DNA of 26,466 nt from UBA4660 sp034408895 (GTDB lineage Bacteria > Bacteroidota > Bacteroidia > Flavobacteriales_D > Sanyastnellaceae): the NCBI GenBank assembly GCA_034408895.1, contig JAWXCI010000002.1, positions 1 through 26,466 on the forward strand, in the 5' to 3' direction. Positions 16,679 through 22,778 of this stretch are shown here, piece after piece (position 1 is the stretch's first letter; the number at the start of each line of letters is the position of its first letter). A model generated the notes under the pieces. The model ran no database searches. It saw only the letters and a program-made list of their open reading frames with translations, and was not told the origin of the DNA. The position numbers and the translations under genes were made by a program.

Positions 16679-16757
16679 TCCCGATAGCTATCGGGAACGG
16701 GTCTTTGTGTCTTTGCGGCCTCGCATTCAAACATGCACAATGAGGCCATAAAGACCC
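16679..16757. repeat. Palindrome plus bipartite hairpin in the intergenic region
   Basis: TCCCGATAGCTATCGGGA (16679-16696) is an 18-bp palindrome containing the 16-mer seen at 11079. Right after it a hairpin is formed by GGGTCTTT (16699-16706) with AAAGACCC (16750-16757), and inside it GGCCTC (16717-16722) with GAGGCC (16742-16747), with ATT/AAT continuing the stem. The gap is 155 bp and contains nothing else recognisable. There is no T-run. Confidence 0.6.
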
Positions 16758-16823
16758 TAAGACTCGAAGAATTGCGAAGCACGGACACTACATTTCGCAC
16801 ATCAACCAAATCAAAATTCTTTA

Positions 16824-18338
16824 ATGAGCATTGACAAAATCATAGTTTCGAACAAATCTGTTTTGAAACAGAAGTATGGAAAAAATTTCACTAAGTTGGA
16901 GGCAGCATTGAAAAAACTTGTGGCACACGACAAGACCAACGGCATCGTTTCTAAACTAATCTGGCTGGATGATTCAACTTCAATGAAACCATTTTCCGCA
17001 CCCGTGGTGAAGGTGGCTGACCAATCTTCACTCGTGAAGAAAGCTATTGATGCGCTGGCGAAAAAAATCAAACCCGATTACTTTCTCATTGTCGGAGCGC
17101 CCGATGTAATTCCGCATTGCGAGTTGGAGAATCTCATCTTCACCGAAGATTCAGATGATGATGATGACATTGTTCCGTCTGATTTGCCTTATGCATGCAA
17201 TTCAAAATTGAGTGCGAAGATTTCTGACTTTGTTGCACCGAATCGTGTGCTTGGCCGCTTACCGGATATTGCCGGAAGCAGCGATCACACTTATCTCTTA
17301 AATCTTATTTCAAACATTACAACCCAGAAGCCTAAAGAAGCAAAGGAGTACCTTAATTATTTCGCACTGAGCAACGAAAGTTGGTCTTTATCATCTGAAG
17401 AATCGGTGAAAAATATGTTTAGCGATACAACGAAATTGAAACTTGTTCCGCTAAAAATTGCAGGGTTCACGAAGAAAGAACTTTCGGCACTCATCCATTT
17501 TTATAACTGCCACGGTTCATCCGACTATCCGGCTTTTACAGGAGAAGCAGCCAATGGCGATCAGCACGATTGTTTTTTTGCGAAGTACCTGAAGAAAAAA
17601 GTTGCCACTGCCACAGTGGTTGCAGTGGAATGTTGTTACGGTGCACAACTTTATGATCCCGGGTTCGCGGAAGTGGCGCCCTCCATTTGCAATACGTACT
17701 TGGGCGAAGGCGCAGCAGGATATATGGGCAGCACCACCATTGCCTATGGCCCTGCAGCAGGGCAGGGGCTTGCTGATTTAATCACGCAATACTTTATCAG
17801 AAACGTGCTAAAGGGAATGTCACTTGGCCGTGCATTTTTGGATGCTCAATTGAGGTTTGTGGAAAAATGTGGTAAGCGCATTGATCCTCATGAATTAAAA
17901 ACGCTGGGTCAGTTCCTGCTTCTTGGCGATCCATCGCAACACCTTGTGAAAATTGCAACCGCGGTTTCGAAAATTGATGGAAAATCAATTAGCTCTAAGT
18001 CCATTCAATTGAAAAGAAAAGACAGGAGAGAAAAACTGGTATCTTGGGCGAAGTCGGTGGATGAGACTACATGGAGGCCATTTGCAACGGTTGATGCACC
18101 GAAAGTAAAAACAATAGTGCGCGCGGCTGTGCGCGAAAAAAAATTTGATGATGGCTCACATCTAACTTTCAAATTCAAAACAAAAACCGGTTTGCATGAA
18201 CCAGCACCCGATGCTGTGTGTCACGTTTTTTTTACGAGAAAAGCTGTTGAAAAAAAAAGGTTTCCGCTTTGCGAGGCAAGAGTGATTACAGAGGAGGCGG
18301 GAGAAATTCTTGATGTAAAAAATTATGTCCGCAAGTAG
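16824..18338 (+). CDS. Cytoplasmic C25 (gingipain)-like cysteine peptidase
   Basis: The 504-residue protein has no signal peptide and no T9SS sorting domain. Residues about 80-375 match the peptidase C25 (clan CD) layout: YFLIVGAPDVIPH (86-98), SDLPYA (119-124) and NRVLGRLPD (140-148), HFYNCHGSSDYPAF with H230-G231, VVAVECCYGAQLY with C270 or C271 as nucleophile about 40 residues after the His, GYMGSTTIAYG, GMSLGRAFLDAQ, and FLLLGDPSQHL (364-374), the LGDP hallmark of this group. A C-terminal domain (about 390-504) looks beta-rich and has no known motif. Gingipains are secreted proteases, but this one looks intracellular, more like the caspase-like effectors of conflict systems. It overlaps the next small gene by 14 bp. 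Confidence 0.78.
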   Translation: MSIDKIIVSNKSVLKQKYGKNFTKLEAALKKLVAHDKTNGIVSKLIWLDDSTSMKPFSAPVVKVADQSSLVKKAIDALAKKIKPDYFLIVGAPDVIPHCELENLIFTEDSDDDDDIVPSDLPYACNSKLSAKISDFVAPNRVLGRLPDIAGSSDHTYLLNLISNITTQKPKEAKEYLNYFALSNESWSLSSEESVKNMFSDTTKLKLVPLKIAGFTKKELSALIHFYNCHGSSDYPAFTGEAANGDQHDCFFAKYLKKKVATATVVAVECCYGAQLYDPGFAEVAPSICNTYLGEGAAGYMGSTTIAYGPAAGQGLADLITQYFIRNVLKGMSLGRAFLDAQLRFVEKCGKRIDPHELKTLGQFLLLGDPSQHLVKIATAVSKIDGKSISSKSIQLKRKDRREKLVSWAKSVDETTWRPFATVDAPKVKTIVRAAVREKKFDDGSHLTFKFKTKTGLHEPAPDAVCHVFFTRKAVEKKRFPLCEARVITEEAGEILDVKNYVRK

Positions 18339-18588
18339 ACAGCCACTCGAAATTTTCGAAGGGGTGGTGGAGAAGAAGAGAATCAATGTCGGTTCAAAAA
18401 GCGAACAGGACGCTTACTTGTTGCGTTGTATGAATGCCACTTACAAACTCAGGCGCAAGGACGGCCCGGCATTTCGCGACACGTTTTTCGAAGAATTCAT
18501 TCTACAGAACGTGAAAGTGAAGGGCAAGTCAAACGGGAAGTTGCTTGTTGTGTTTGAAATCATTTCGGGGAAAGGGGTTGTGAGTTAG
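18325..18588 (+). CDS. Small protein translationally coupled to the C25-like peptidase
   Basis: The ATG lies 14 bp inside the end of the peptidase gene in another frame, which suggests translational coupling. The 87 residues contain FEGVVEKKRINVGSKSEQDA, YKLRRKDGPAFRDTFFEEF and VKVKGKSNGKLLVVFEI. Alternating hydrophobic residues suggest a small beta-barrel (OB- or SH3-like), with Lys/Arg-rich surface. I do not recognise a named family. The frame has good codon use for this genome and does not look like a shadow. It may be an inhibitor, adaptor or substrate of the peptidase; the sequence cannot decide. Confidence 0.7.
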   Translation: MSASRQPLEIFEGVVEKKRINVGSKSEQDAYLLRCMNATYKLRRKDGPAFRDTFFEEFILQNVKVKGKSNGKLLVVFEIISGKGVVS

Positions 18589-18595
18589 GAAGTTT

Positions 18596-18603
18596 TACTT
18601 TCG
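18596..18603 (+). promoter_or_regulatory. Possible -7 element for the tRNA-Ser region (TACTTTCG)
   Basis: It differs from TAnnTTTG by one base and lies 16 bases before the degenerate tRNA copy. A TTG at 18578-18580 gives a 15-base spacer, somewhat short. It would drive the truncated copy first and then the intact tRNA-Ser. Confidence 0.35.
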
Positions 18604-18619
18604 CCAGCCGAAAAAAATT

Positions 18620-18698
18620 GGAGAGGTGTGAGAGTGGCCGATCGAGTCCCGATAGAAAATCGGGATATACTTTAATCGGATTCGCGGGCAAAATATTA
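18620..18698 (+). pseudogene. Degenerate tRNA-Ser copy (tandem duplicate lacking the 3' half)
   Basis: The first 27 bases match the intact tRNA-Ser that begins 79 bp downstream with one mismatch (acceptor, D arm). The anticodon arm is replaced by TCCCGA-TAGAAAA-TCGGGA; position 33 is A rather than U. The TATAC and TCGCGGG segments of the intact gene are retained, then the sequence jumps directly to the tRNA 3'-flank GCAAAATAT. A 19-base piece (equivalent of 18764-18782: T loop, 3' T-stem, 3' acceptor strand) is missing. It cannot fold as a tRNA. Confidence 0.75.
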
Positions 18699-18783
18699 GG
18701 AGAGGTGTCAGAGTGGCCGATCGAGCACGCTTGGAAAGCGTGTATACCGAAAGGTATCGCGGGTTCGAATCCCGCCCTCTCCG
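18699..18783 (+). tRNA. tRNA-Ser(GGA)
   Basis: 85 bases with acceptor stem GGAGAGG/CCTCTCC, D arm starting TGTCAGAGTGGCCGATCGA, anticodon loop TTGGAAA with anticodon GGA in a CACGC/GCGTG stem, a long variable arm ATACCGAAAGGTAT as expected for class II tRNA, T arm GCGGG-TTCGAAT-CCCGC, and discriminator G. CCA is not encoded. Confidence 0.96.
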
Positions 18784-18799
18784 CAAAATATCTGAAATG

Positions 18800-19861
18800 T
18801 TATTCCAGGTTCGAAAACGAAGTGAGTTCTCCCCTCATCGAAGTCATCATCATTCGTTTCGTTTCAGAAAGCTCTAGACCTAGTCCAAGCAGGAACATCA
18901 TCTTGGCCAGTGTAGATTCTGTGGTCATATCCGCTCCACCAATTACTCCAATGCGCCATAGTTCTTTGCTGGTATCATATAGACCTTGCTCAACAAATCC
19001 CTTATTGCATTGCGAAACATTCACCACAACAATAGCTTTTGAAACGGCCTTCGCAAGTGCATCAATCAGCCACTTTGAACGTGGAGCATTTCCTGCTCCA
19101 AATGTTTCGAGCACAACGCCTTTTAGTCCATTAACATTCAATACACTTTCAACAACCCTTTTCGAAATGCCAGGAAAGAATTTCAGAATAGCAACGTTTT
19201 CATCCATTCGTGAATTCACTTTGAACTCAGTTTGGGATGAGCGCCCGTCAGCCGGACGGGCAGGAAACATTAAGTGGTGTTTATAGAAAATGTGAATGCC
19301 CACATCAGCGAGCGTTGGAAAATTTGCACTTTCGAATGCATCAAAATTTTCTGTGCTGTATTTATGGGTGCGGTTGCCGCGCATCAATTTCGATTCGAAA
19401 TACACAGCCACTTCCTGCACCACAGGTTCATTGTTTCTTTTTGCAGCAGCAATTTCAATTGCGGTGATGAGATTTTCCTTTCCATCCGTTCTCAATTTTC
19501 CCATTGGCAATTGTGATCCAGTGAATATGACAGGCTTTGCAAGATTTTCCAGCATGAAGCTGAGTGCCGATGCGCTGTATGCCATGGTGTCGGTTCCGTG
19601 CAAAATCACAAATCCATCGTAATGCGAATAATTGATTTCAACCAACTCAGCAATGCGTTGCCATGATGCAATGGTGATTTCAGAAGAATCAATAGGTTCA
19701 TCGAACGAAACAAAATCTAACGAAAGATTAAAGCGCTTCAACTCCGGAACCTGATCGTAGATGTGCGCAAACTCGAAGGGAATCAATGATCCGGTTGCGG
19801 GATCTTCCATCATGCCGATGGTGCCACCTGTATAGATAAGGAGAATGGAAGGATTGTTCAT
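18800..19861 (-). CDS. ansA: Type I (cytoplasmic) L-asparaginase
   Basis: I choose the ATG at 19861 (MNNPSILLIYTGGTIGMM), because a -7 box lies right upstream, although a start at 19876 is possible. The protein of 353 residues has both active-site blocks: TGGTIG (11-16) with the nucleophilic Thr, and VILHGTDTMAYSAS (85-98). No signal peptide, so cytoplasmic (AnsA type). It hydrolyses asparagine to aspartate and ammonia. Residues 201-210 (ARPADGRSSQ) appear to be an insertion encoded by a hairpin repeat. It is convergent with the tRNA-Ser gene. Confidence 0.93.
   Translation of the reverse strand: MNNPSILLIYTGGTIGMMEDPATGSLIPFEFAHIYDQVPELKRFNLSLDFVSFDEPIDSSEITIASWQRIAELVEINYSHYDGFVILHGTDTMAYSASALSFMLENLAKPVIFTGSQLPMGKLRTDGKENLITAIEIAAAKRNNEPVVQEVAVYFESKLMRGNRTHKYSTENFDAFESANFPTLADVGIHIFYKHHLMFPARPADGRSSQTEFKVNSRMDENVAILKFFPGISKRVVESVLNVNGLKGVVLETFGAGNAPRSKWLIDALAKAVSKAIVVVNVSQCNKGFVEQGLYDTSKELWRIGVIGGADMTTESTLAKMMFLLGLGLELSETKRMMMTSMRGELTSFSNLE
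19243..19261. repeat. In-frame hairpin repeat within ansA (GCCCGTC-AGCCG-GACGGGC)
   Basis: A perfect 7-bp stem with 5-base loop, in frame and without stop, encoding about residues 201-207 of the asparaginase. The flanking CAGG extends it. In homologues the loop between HLMFP-like and FKVNSRMD-like segments is shorter, as far as I remember. Confidence 0.65.
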
Positions 19862-19873
19862 TGGAATGGATTT

Positions 19874-19881
19874 CAAATGTA
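19874..19881 (-). promoter_or_regulatory. Probable -7 element of ansA (TACATTTG)
   Basis: Exact match to TAnnTTTG on the minus strand, 12 bases before the ATG at 19861. It supports the shorter start. No clear -33 TTTG at the usual distance. Confidence 0.4.
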
Positions 19882-19976
19882 TCCAAATTGGTTATTTGTC
19901 ATTTGGTGAACAGTTGTATTTCATTGTTGAAATTGTTTGCACAGTTGATTTTTGAAACTGTAAATTGAATTGGAAA

Positions 19977-20012
19977 TTTTTTGCCTGTTACAGCCGTTGT
20001 CAGCTACTTTTG
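19977..20012 (+). promoter_or_regulatory. Promoter of the repeat-containing envelope gene (TTTG-like ... TACTTTTG)
   Basis: TTTTTTG (19977-19983), a 21-base spacer and TACTTTTG (20005-20012) together match the Bacteroidota -33/-7 arrangement well. An ATG follows at 20029, 16 bases after the -7 box. This points to 20029 as the intended translation start of the downstream secreted-protein gene. Confidence 0.6.
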
Positions 20013-20046
20013 GCGAAAACCAAATCAAATGAAAACAAATTCTAGC

Positions 20047-20074
20047 GCATTCTCGCATTCTCGCATTCTCGCAT
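20047..20074. repeat. 8-bp tandem repeat GCATTCTC, 3.5 copies
   Basis: Perfect tandem copies of an 8-base unit lie between the ATG at 20029 and the signal-peptide-like codons after 20100. Because 8 is not a multiple of 3, each gain or loss shifts the frame. In the window's state the ATG frame stops at 20074-20076 (TGA) after 15 codons. Confidence 0.9.
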
Positions 20075-20110
20075 GAACAAGCAGGGCTTGCAAAGTTTCA
20101 ACTGAAATTC

Positions 20111-21091
20111 TTGATTTTCCTTTTCTCTTTTTCAATTCCCACAATATCCGTTGCGGATGTTCACTTCACCTTCGATGGTCAGGATGTTTTTTACCTTAAC
20201 CCCGGTGACGACTTTATTCTGGATGCATTTCTTTTTATTCCAGGTTCAAACCTATTTACAGATTGTGAGGGAGGCGGTTCCTGCGACAAATTCATGTACG
20301 CTTCTGGAGGATTTTCGAGCAGCCTAAACCTTGAATTCAGCTTCGAAGGTGGAGTATGGAACAACTTTATTTTCACCAATGGCGAAGGAGCTGGATTCGA
20401 ATTTGACGGTCAATATGATATGCAGGTGCGTGGCACAGTTCCAGCAAATGCAGCTTGTGGTCAATCGTTTTCAATTTCTGTCACAATGAGTGAATATCAG
20501 TTCGGCACCAACGGTGGCTCAACGGATTCATTCGTGGTTATTCGACCTCAACTTGTTTTGGCAGGGCCGGGAACTATTTGTACAACTCCATCTACAACTT
20601 TTAATTTCATTTATCCTGTTGAAGTTAGTCCGGCTTATGGAGTTTCGGTGAATCCATCAACTGGTTGGGCTATCAACATAAATCAACCATCTGGAAATTT
20701 TGATGGCTCTGCGGAATTGACGCCACCTGCGAATTTCAATGGCTATGCAACAATTACGGTAACACATCAGGAGATTCAATGCGGTGCCAGCAGGCAAGTT
20801 TGGGTGGGGCCGGCATCGGCACCCAACTCAGTGAGTTTTGTTCAATTCGGCAACAGTTGTGATTATGTCGCTAAAACTGTTGCAGTGAATGGTGCGGCCT
20901 ATTACCAATGGGAATGGAATTTAGTACCCGGAAATTCATACCCCTATTCTTTGACGCACCCTCATCCAAATGTTTTCGGGCCTACAGCGGAACCAAATAG
21001 TTACCTTCAGGTTCGGGTACGAACATCTAATGTCTGCGGTACATCTTCTTGGAGATACAAATCGGGCTATATGCCTCCTCAACCTATATGA
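20111..21091 (+). CDS. Secreted/cell-surface protein, unknown function, possibly phase-variable
   Basis: With TTG 20111 as first start in the frame, the protein is 326 residues with an N-terminal hydrophobic stretch (FLFSFSIPTISVADV) that looks like a signal peptide. The frame actually stays open upstream to about 20072, and the likely intended start is ATG 20029, out of frame by the 8-bp repeat. One extra repeat unit, or two fewer, would join them without a stop. The mature part is rich in Ser, Asn, Gly, aromatic residues and paired Cys and looks like beta-sandwich (PKD/Ig-like) surface modules. No T9SS sorting domain is seen at the C terminus. It overlaps the next gene by ATGA. Confidence 0.72.
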   Translation: MIFLFSFSIPTISVADVHFTFDGQDVFYLNPGDDFILDAFLFIPGSNLFTDCEGGGSCDKFMYASGGFSSSLNLEFSFEGGVWNNFIFTNGEGAGFEFDGQYDMQVRGTVPANAACGQSFSISVTMSEYQFGTNGGSTDSFVVIRPQLVLAGPGTICTTPSTTFNFIYPVEVSPAYGVSVNPSTGWAININQPSGNFDGSAELTPPANFNGYATITVTHQEIQCGASRQVWVGPASAPNSVSFVQFGNSCDYVAKTVAVNGAAYYQWEWNLVPGNSYPYSLTHPHPNVFGPTAEPNSYLQVRVRTSNVCGTSSWRYKSGYMPPQPI

Positions 21092-21867
21092 TGTCTAGAA
21101 TAATGAACCGAATTGTATCTGTCGTTTTATTCCTTCAGTCATTTTCATCAGTTGCACAGGAAATGATCATTGATAAAAGGGAAATTGCTGTAGGAGTATT
21201 TGGAGGCGCTCATTGGGGAATGAATTATTTCTTCGCCTCAAACGATTACTTGCGCGTTGACCGCGACAATGTGCAAATGGGATTACGACCACATATTGCC
21301 GCTTCGCTGGAATATGTACTGAAAGGTTATGAGCAGCGATACACAAAAGTTAAACTAGGTGTGACAACGGTTCAGTTAACCTTTGATTGGATATTGCCGC
21401 AAACTGCATGGAGTCGCAATTATGCAAGCGATGGTTCCTATAGGCAGCTAAATAGGTGGAATCAGCAATTTACTTGGTCTGCTCTATTCATCAAGAAACA
21501 AAGTTCCAAACAAAGGAGATTCGGCTTGGGCATCGGGCCTACATTTTCCATTCTGCCCTTTGATGCATGGGTAGCAGATGAACATGGGAATTTAGTATTT
21601 CCAAAGAAGGAATCACCTCAATTAAATAAGCTCGTTGGTCTGGTTCCCGTTGTTCTTTTCGAACTCAATGGCAAATCGCAATGGAGTGCTGCATTCAATT
21701 TTTCATGGCCATTAGATATATTAGTATGTGATTGTGACATGGGCACTTCCGGTTTTACATGGGCGGGTCACAAAATTGCTTGGCTGCGTTGGTGTTCGAA
21801 CAACTGGCCGCTGTTAAAGGCTGGTGTTGTTTATCACATCCGGCTTTCAGAGCGTGGTTACAAATGA
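21088..21867 (+). CDS. Probable outer-membrane beta-barrel or periplasmic protein, unknown
   Basis: The ATG at 21088 shares an ATGA with the stop of the preceding gene, implying coupling; starts at 21091 or 21103 are also possible. After that come MNRIVSVVLFLQSFSSVAQE, a signal peptide. The rest (about 240 residues) has alternating hydrophobic and aromatic strands such as KVKLGVTTVQLTFDW, RRFGLGIGPTFSIL and SQWSAAFNFSWPL, and ends in a strand near LKAGVVYHIRLSERGYK, which fits a small porin-like barrel. No homologue is recognised. It forms a two-gene module with the upstream secreted protein. Confidence 0.72.
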   Translation: MMSRIMNRIVSVVLFLQSFSSVAQEMIIDKREIAVGVFGGAHWGMNYFFASNDYLRVDRDNVQMGLRPHIAASLEYVLKGYEQRYTKVKLGVTTVQLTFDWILPQTAWSRNYASDGSYRQLNRWNQQFTWSALFIKKQSSKQRRFGLGIGPTFSILPFDAWVADEHGNLVFPKKESPQLNKLVGLVPVVLFELNGKSQWSAAFNFSWPLDILVCDCDMGTSGFTWAGHKIAWLRWCSNNWPLLKAGVVYHIRLSERGYK

Positions 21868-21949
21868 GAAGTTATCAGTGTTGTGAACTGTTGAACAAAA
21901 CATAGCCCCCAAAGTGTTCTGCAACTTTCGTGGTTTTTGCACTGCAATT

Positions 21950-22720
21950 TTAAAATCCAAAAAGTCTTTCAGAATTTCTTGTGGTGATGGACTCAACATC
22001 ATGGATGCTCCTTCCAAGCACCGTTGCAAGTTTCTCCACCACAATCCTCACATAAGCGCTTTCATTTCTTTTGCCACGATGCGGCATGGGTGCAAGAAAA
22101 GGGGAATCGGTTTCGAGAACAATTTTTTCCGGTTGAATTTGCTTTACGGTTTCCGAAAGACCGGATTTTTCATGGGTGAGTACTCCGCCAAAGCCAAACA
22201 TAAATCCACCGTATCCATCAATGTGTTTTGCCTGTGCTTCGTTTCCGGTGAAACAATGAAAGACACCAGTAAGTCTTTCATCGTTCACTTCATCCAGCAC
22301 TGAAAAAATTTCATCAAACGATTCTCGCGCATGAATAACTATGGGAAGTGAAAGTTCCTTCGCCCATTCGATTTGGATTTTGAATGATGCGATTTGCAGA
22401 TCAAGTTTTGTTTTATCCCAGTAAAGGTCAATTCCTGTTTCACCCACTGCCCAATACTTTCTTTCCGAAAACATAAGGCGCATTTGTGCGAGCACCGATT
22501 GGAAATCCTCGTTCACATCGCATGGATGCAGCCCCATCATTGGAAAACAATTTTGTGGAAAGCGGTCACACAATGAATGCATCAATGGGATAGTGTCAAG
22601 GTCAATGTTGGGTAGGAATATTTTTTCTACACCGGCCTCAATAGCGCGCTGTATCATGGCTTCGCGATCTTCATCGAACTGCGGGAGGTAGAGGTGTGCG
22701 TGTGTGTCCACAAGGTGCAT
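21950..22720 (-). CDS. tatD: TatD-family metal-dependent hydrolase (DNase)
   Basis: I start at ATG 22720, since MHLVDTHAHLYL is the usual N terminus; the open frame continues 72 codons upstream but overlaps the divergent gene. The 256-residue TIM-barrel protein shows the ligands of the family: THAHL (two His), GETGIDLYWD (Glu), VIHARES (His), GVFHCFTG (His) and LETDSPFLAPMPHRGKRNES (Asp). TatD proteins are Mg-dependent 3'-5' exonucleases acting in DNA repair and also quality control. The gene is divergent from a GT9 gene. Confidence 0.92.
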   Translation of the reverse strand: MHLVDTHAHLYLPQFDEDREAMIQRAIEAGVEKIFLPNIDLDTIPLMHSLCDRFPQNCFPMMGLHPCDVNEDFQSVLAQMRLMFSERKYWAVGETGIDLYWDKTKLDLQIASFKIQIEWAKELSLPIVIHARESFDEIFSVLDEVNDERLTGVFHCFTGNEAQAKHIDGYGGFMFGFGGVLTHEKSGLSETVKQIQPEKIVLETDSPFLAPMPHRGKRNESAYVRIVVEKLATVLGRSIHDVESITTRNSERLFGF

Positions 22721-22725
22721 GGCGC

Positions 22726-22733
22726 CAAAAGTA
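22726..22733 (-). promoter_or_regulatory. Probable -7 element of tatD (TACTTTTG)
   Basis: Exact match to TAnnTTTG on the minus strand, ending 5 bases before the tatD ATG. If used, the mRNA would be leaderless or nearly so. The -33 part is not obvious. Confidence 0.4.
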
Positions 22734-22778
22734 GATGAGCCACGCCTGTTACTTTGGCCGCTCACAATTTCAATCCAA

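Noticed and set aside
16824..18338. Calling the protease a CHAT or metacaspase protein
   Set aside because: The LGDP, GRLPD and VGAPDVIPH motifs fit C25 better; the clan is the same, so a distant relation cannot be excluded.
18620..18698. Possibility that the first tRNA-Ser-like copy is a working tRNA with GAA anticodon
   Set aside because: Position 33 is A instead of U, and the T loop and 3' acceptor strand are absent, so it cannot fold as a tRNA.
18595..18786. 63-codon minus-strand ORF across the tRNA-Ser region
   Set aside because: It reads RDSNPRYLSVYTLSKRARSATL, the well-known spurious translation of the complement of tRNA-Ser; no gene.
20047..20074. Treating the GCATTCTC repeat as a CRISPR-like or origin iteron array
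   Set aside because: Contiguous 8-bp units without spacers, no replication or cas genes nearby; a simple sequence repeat.
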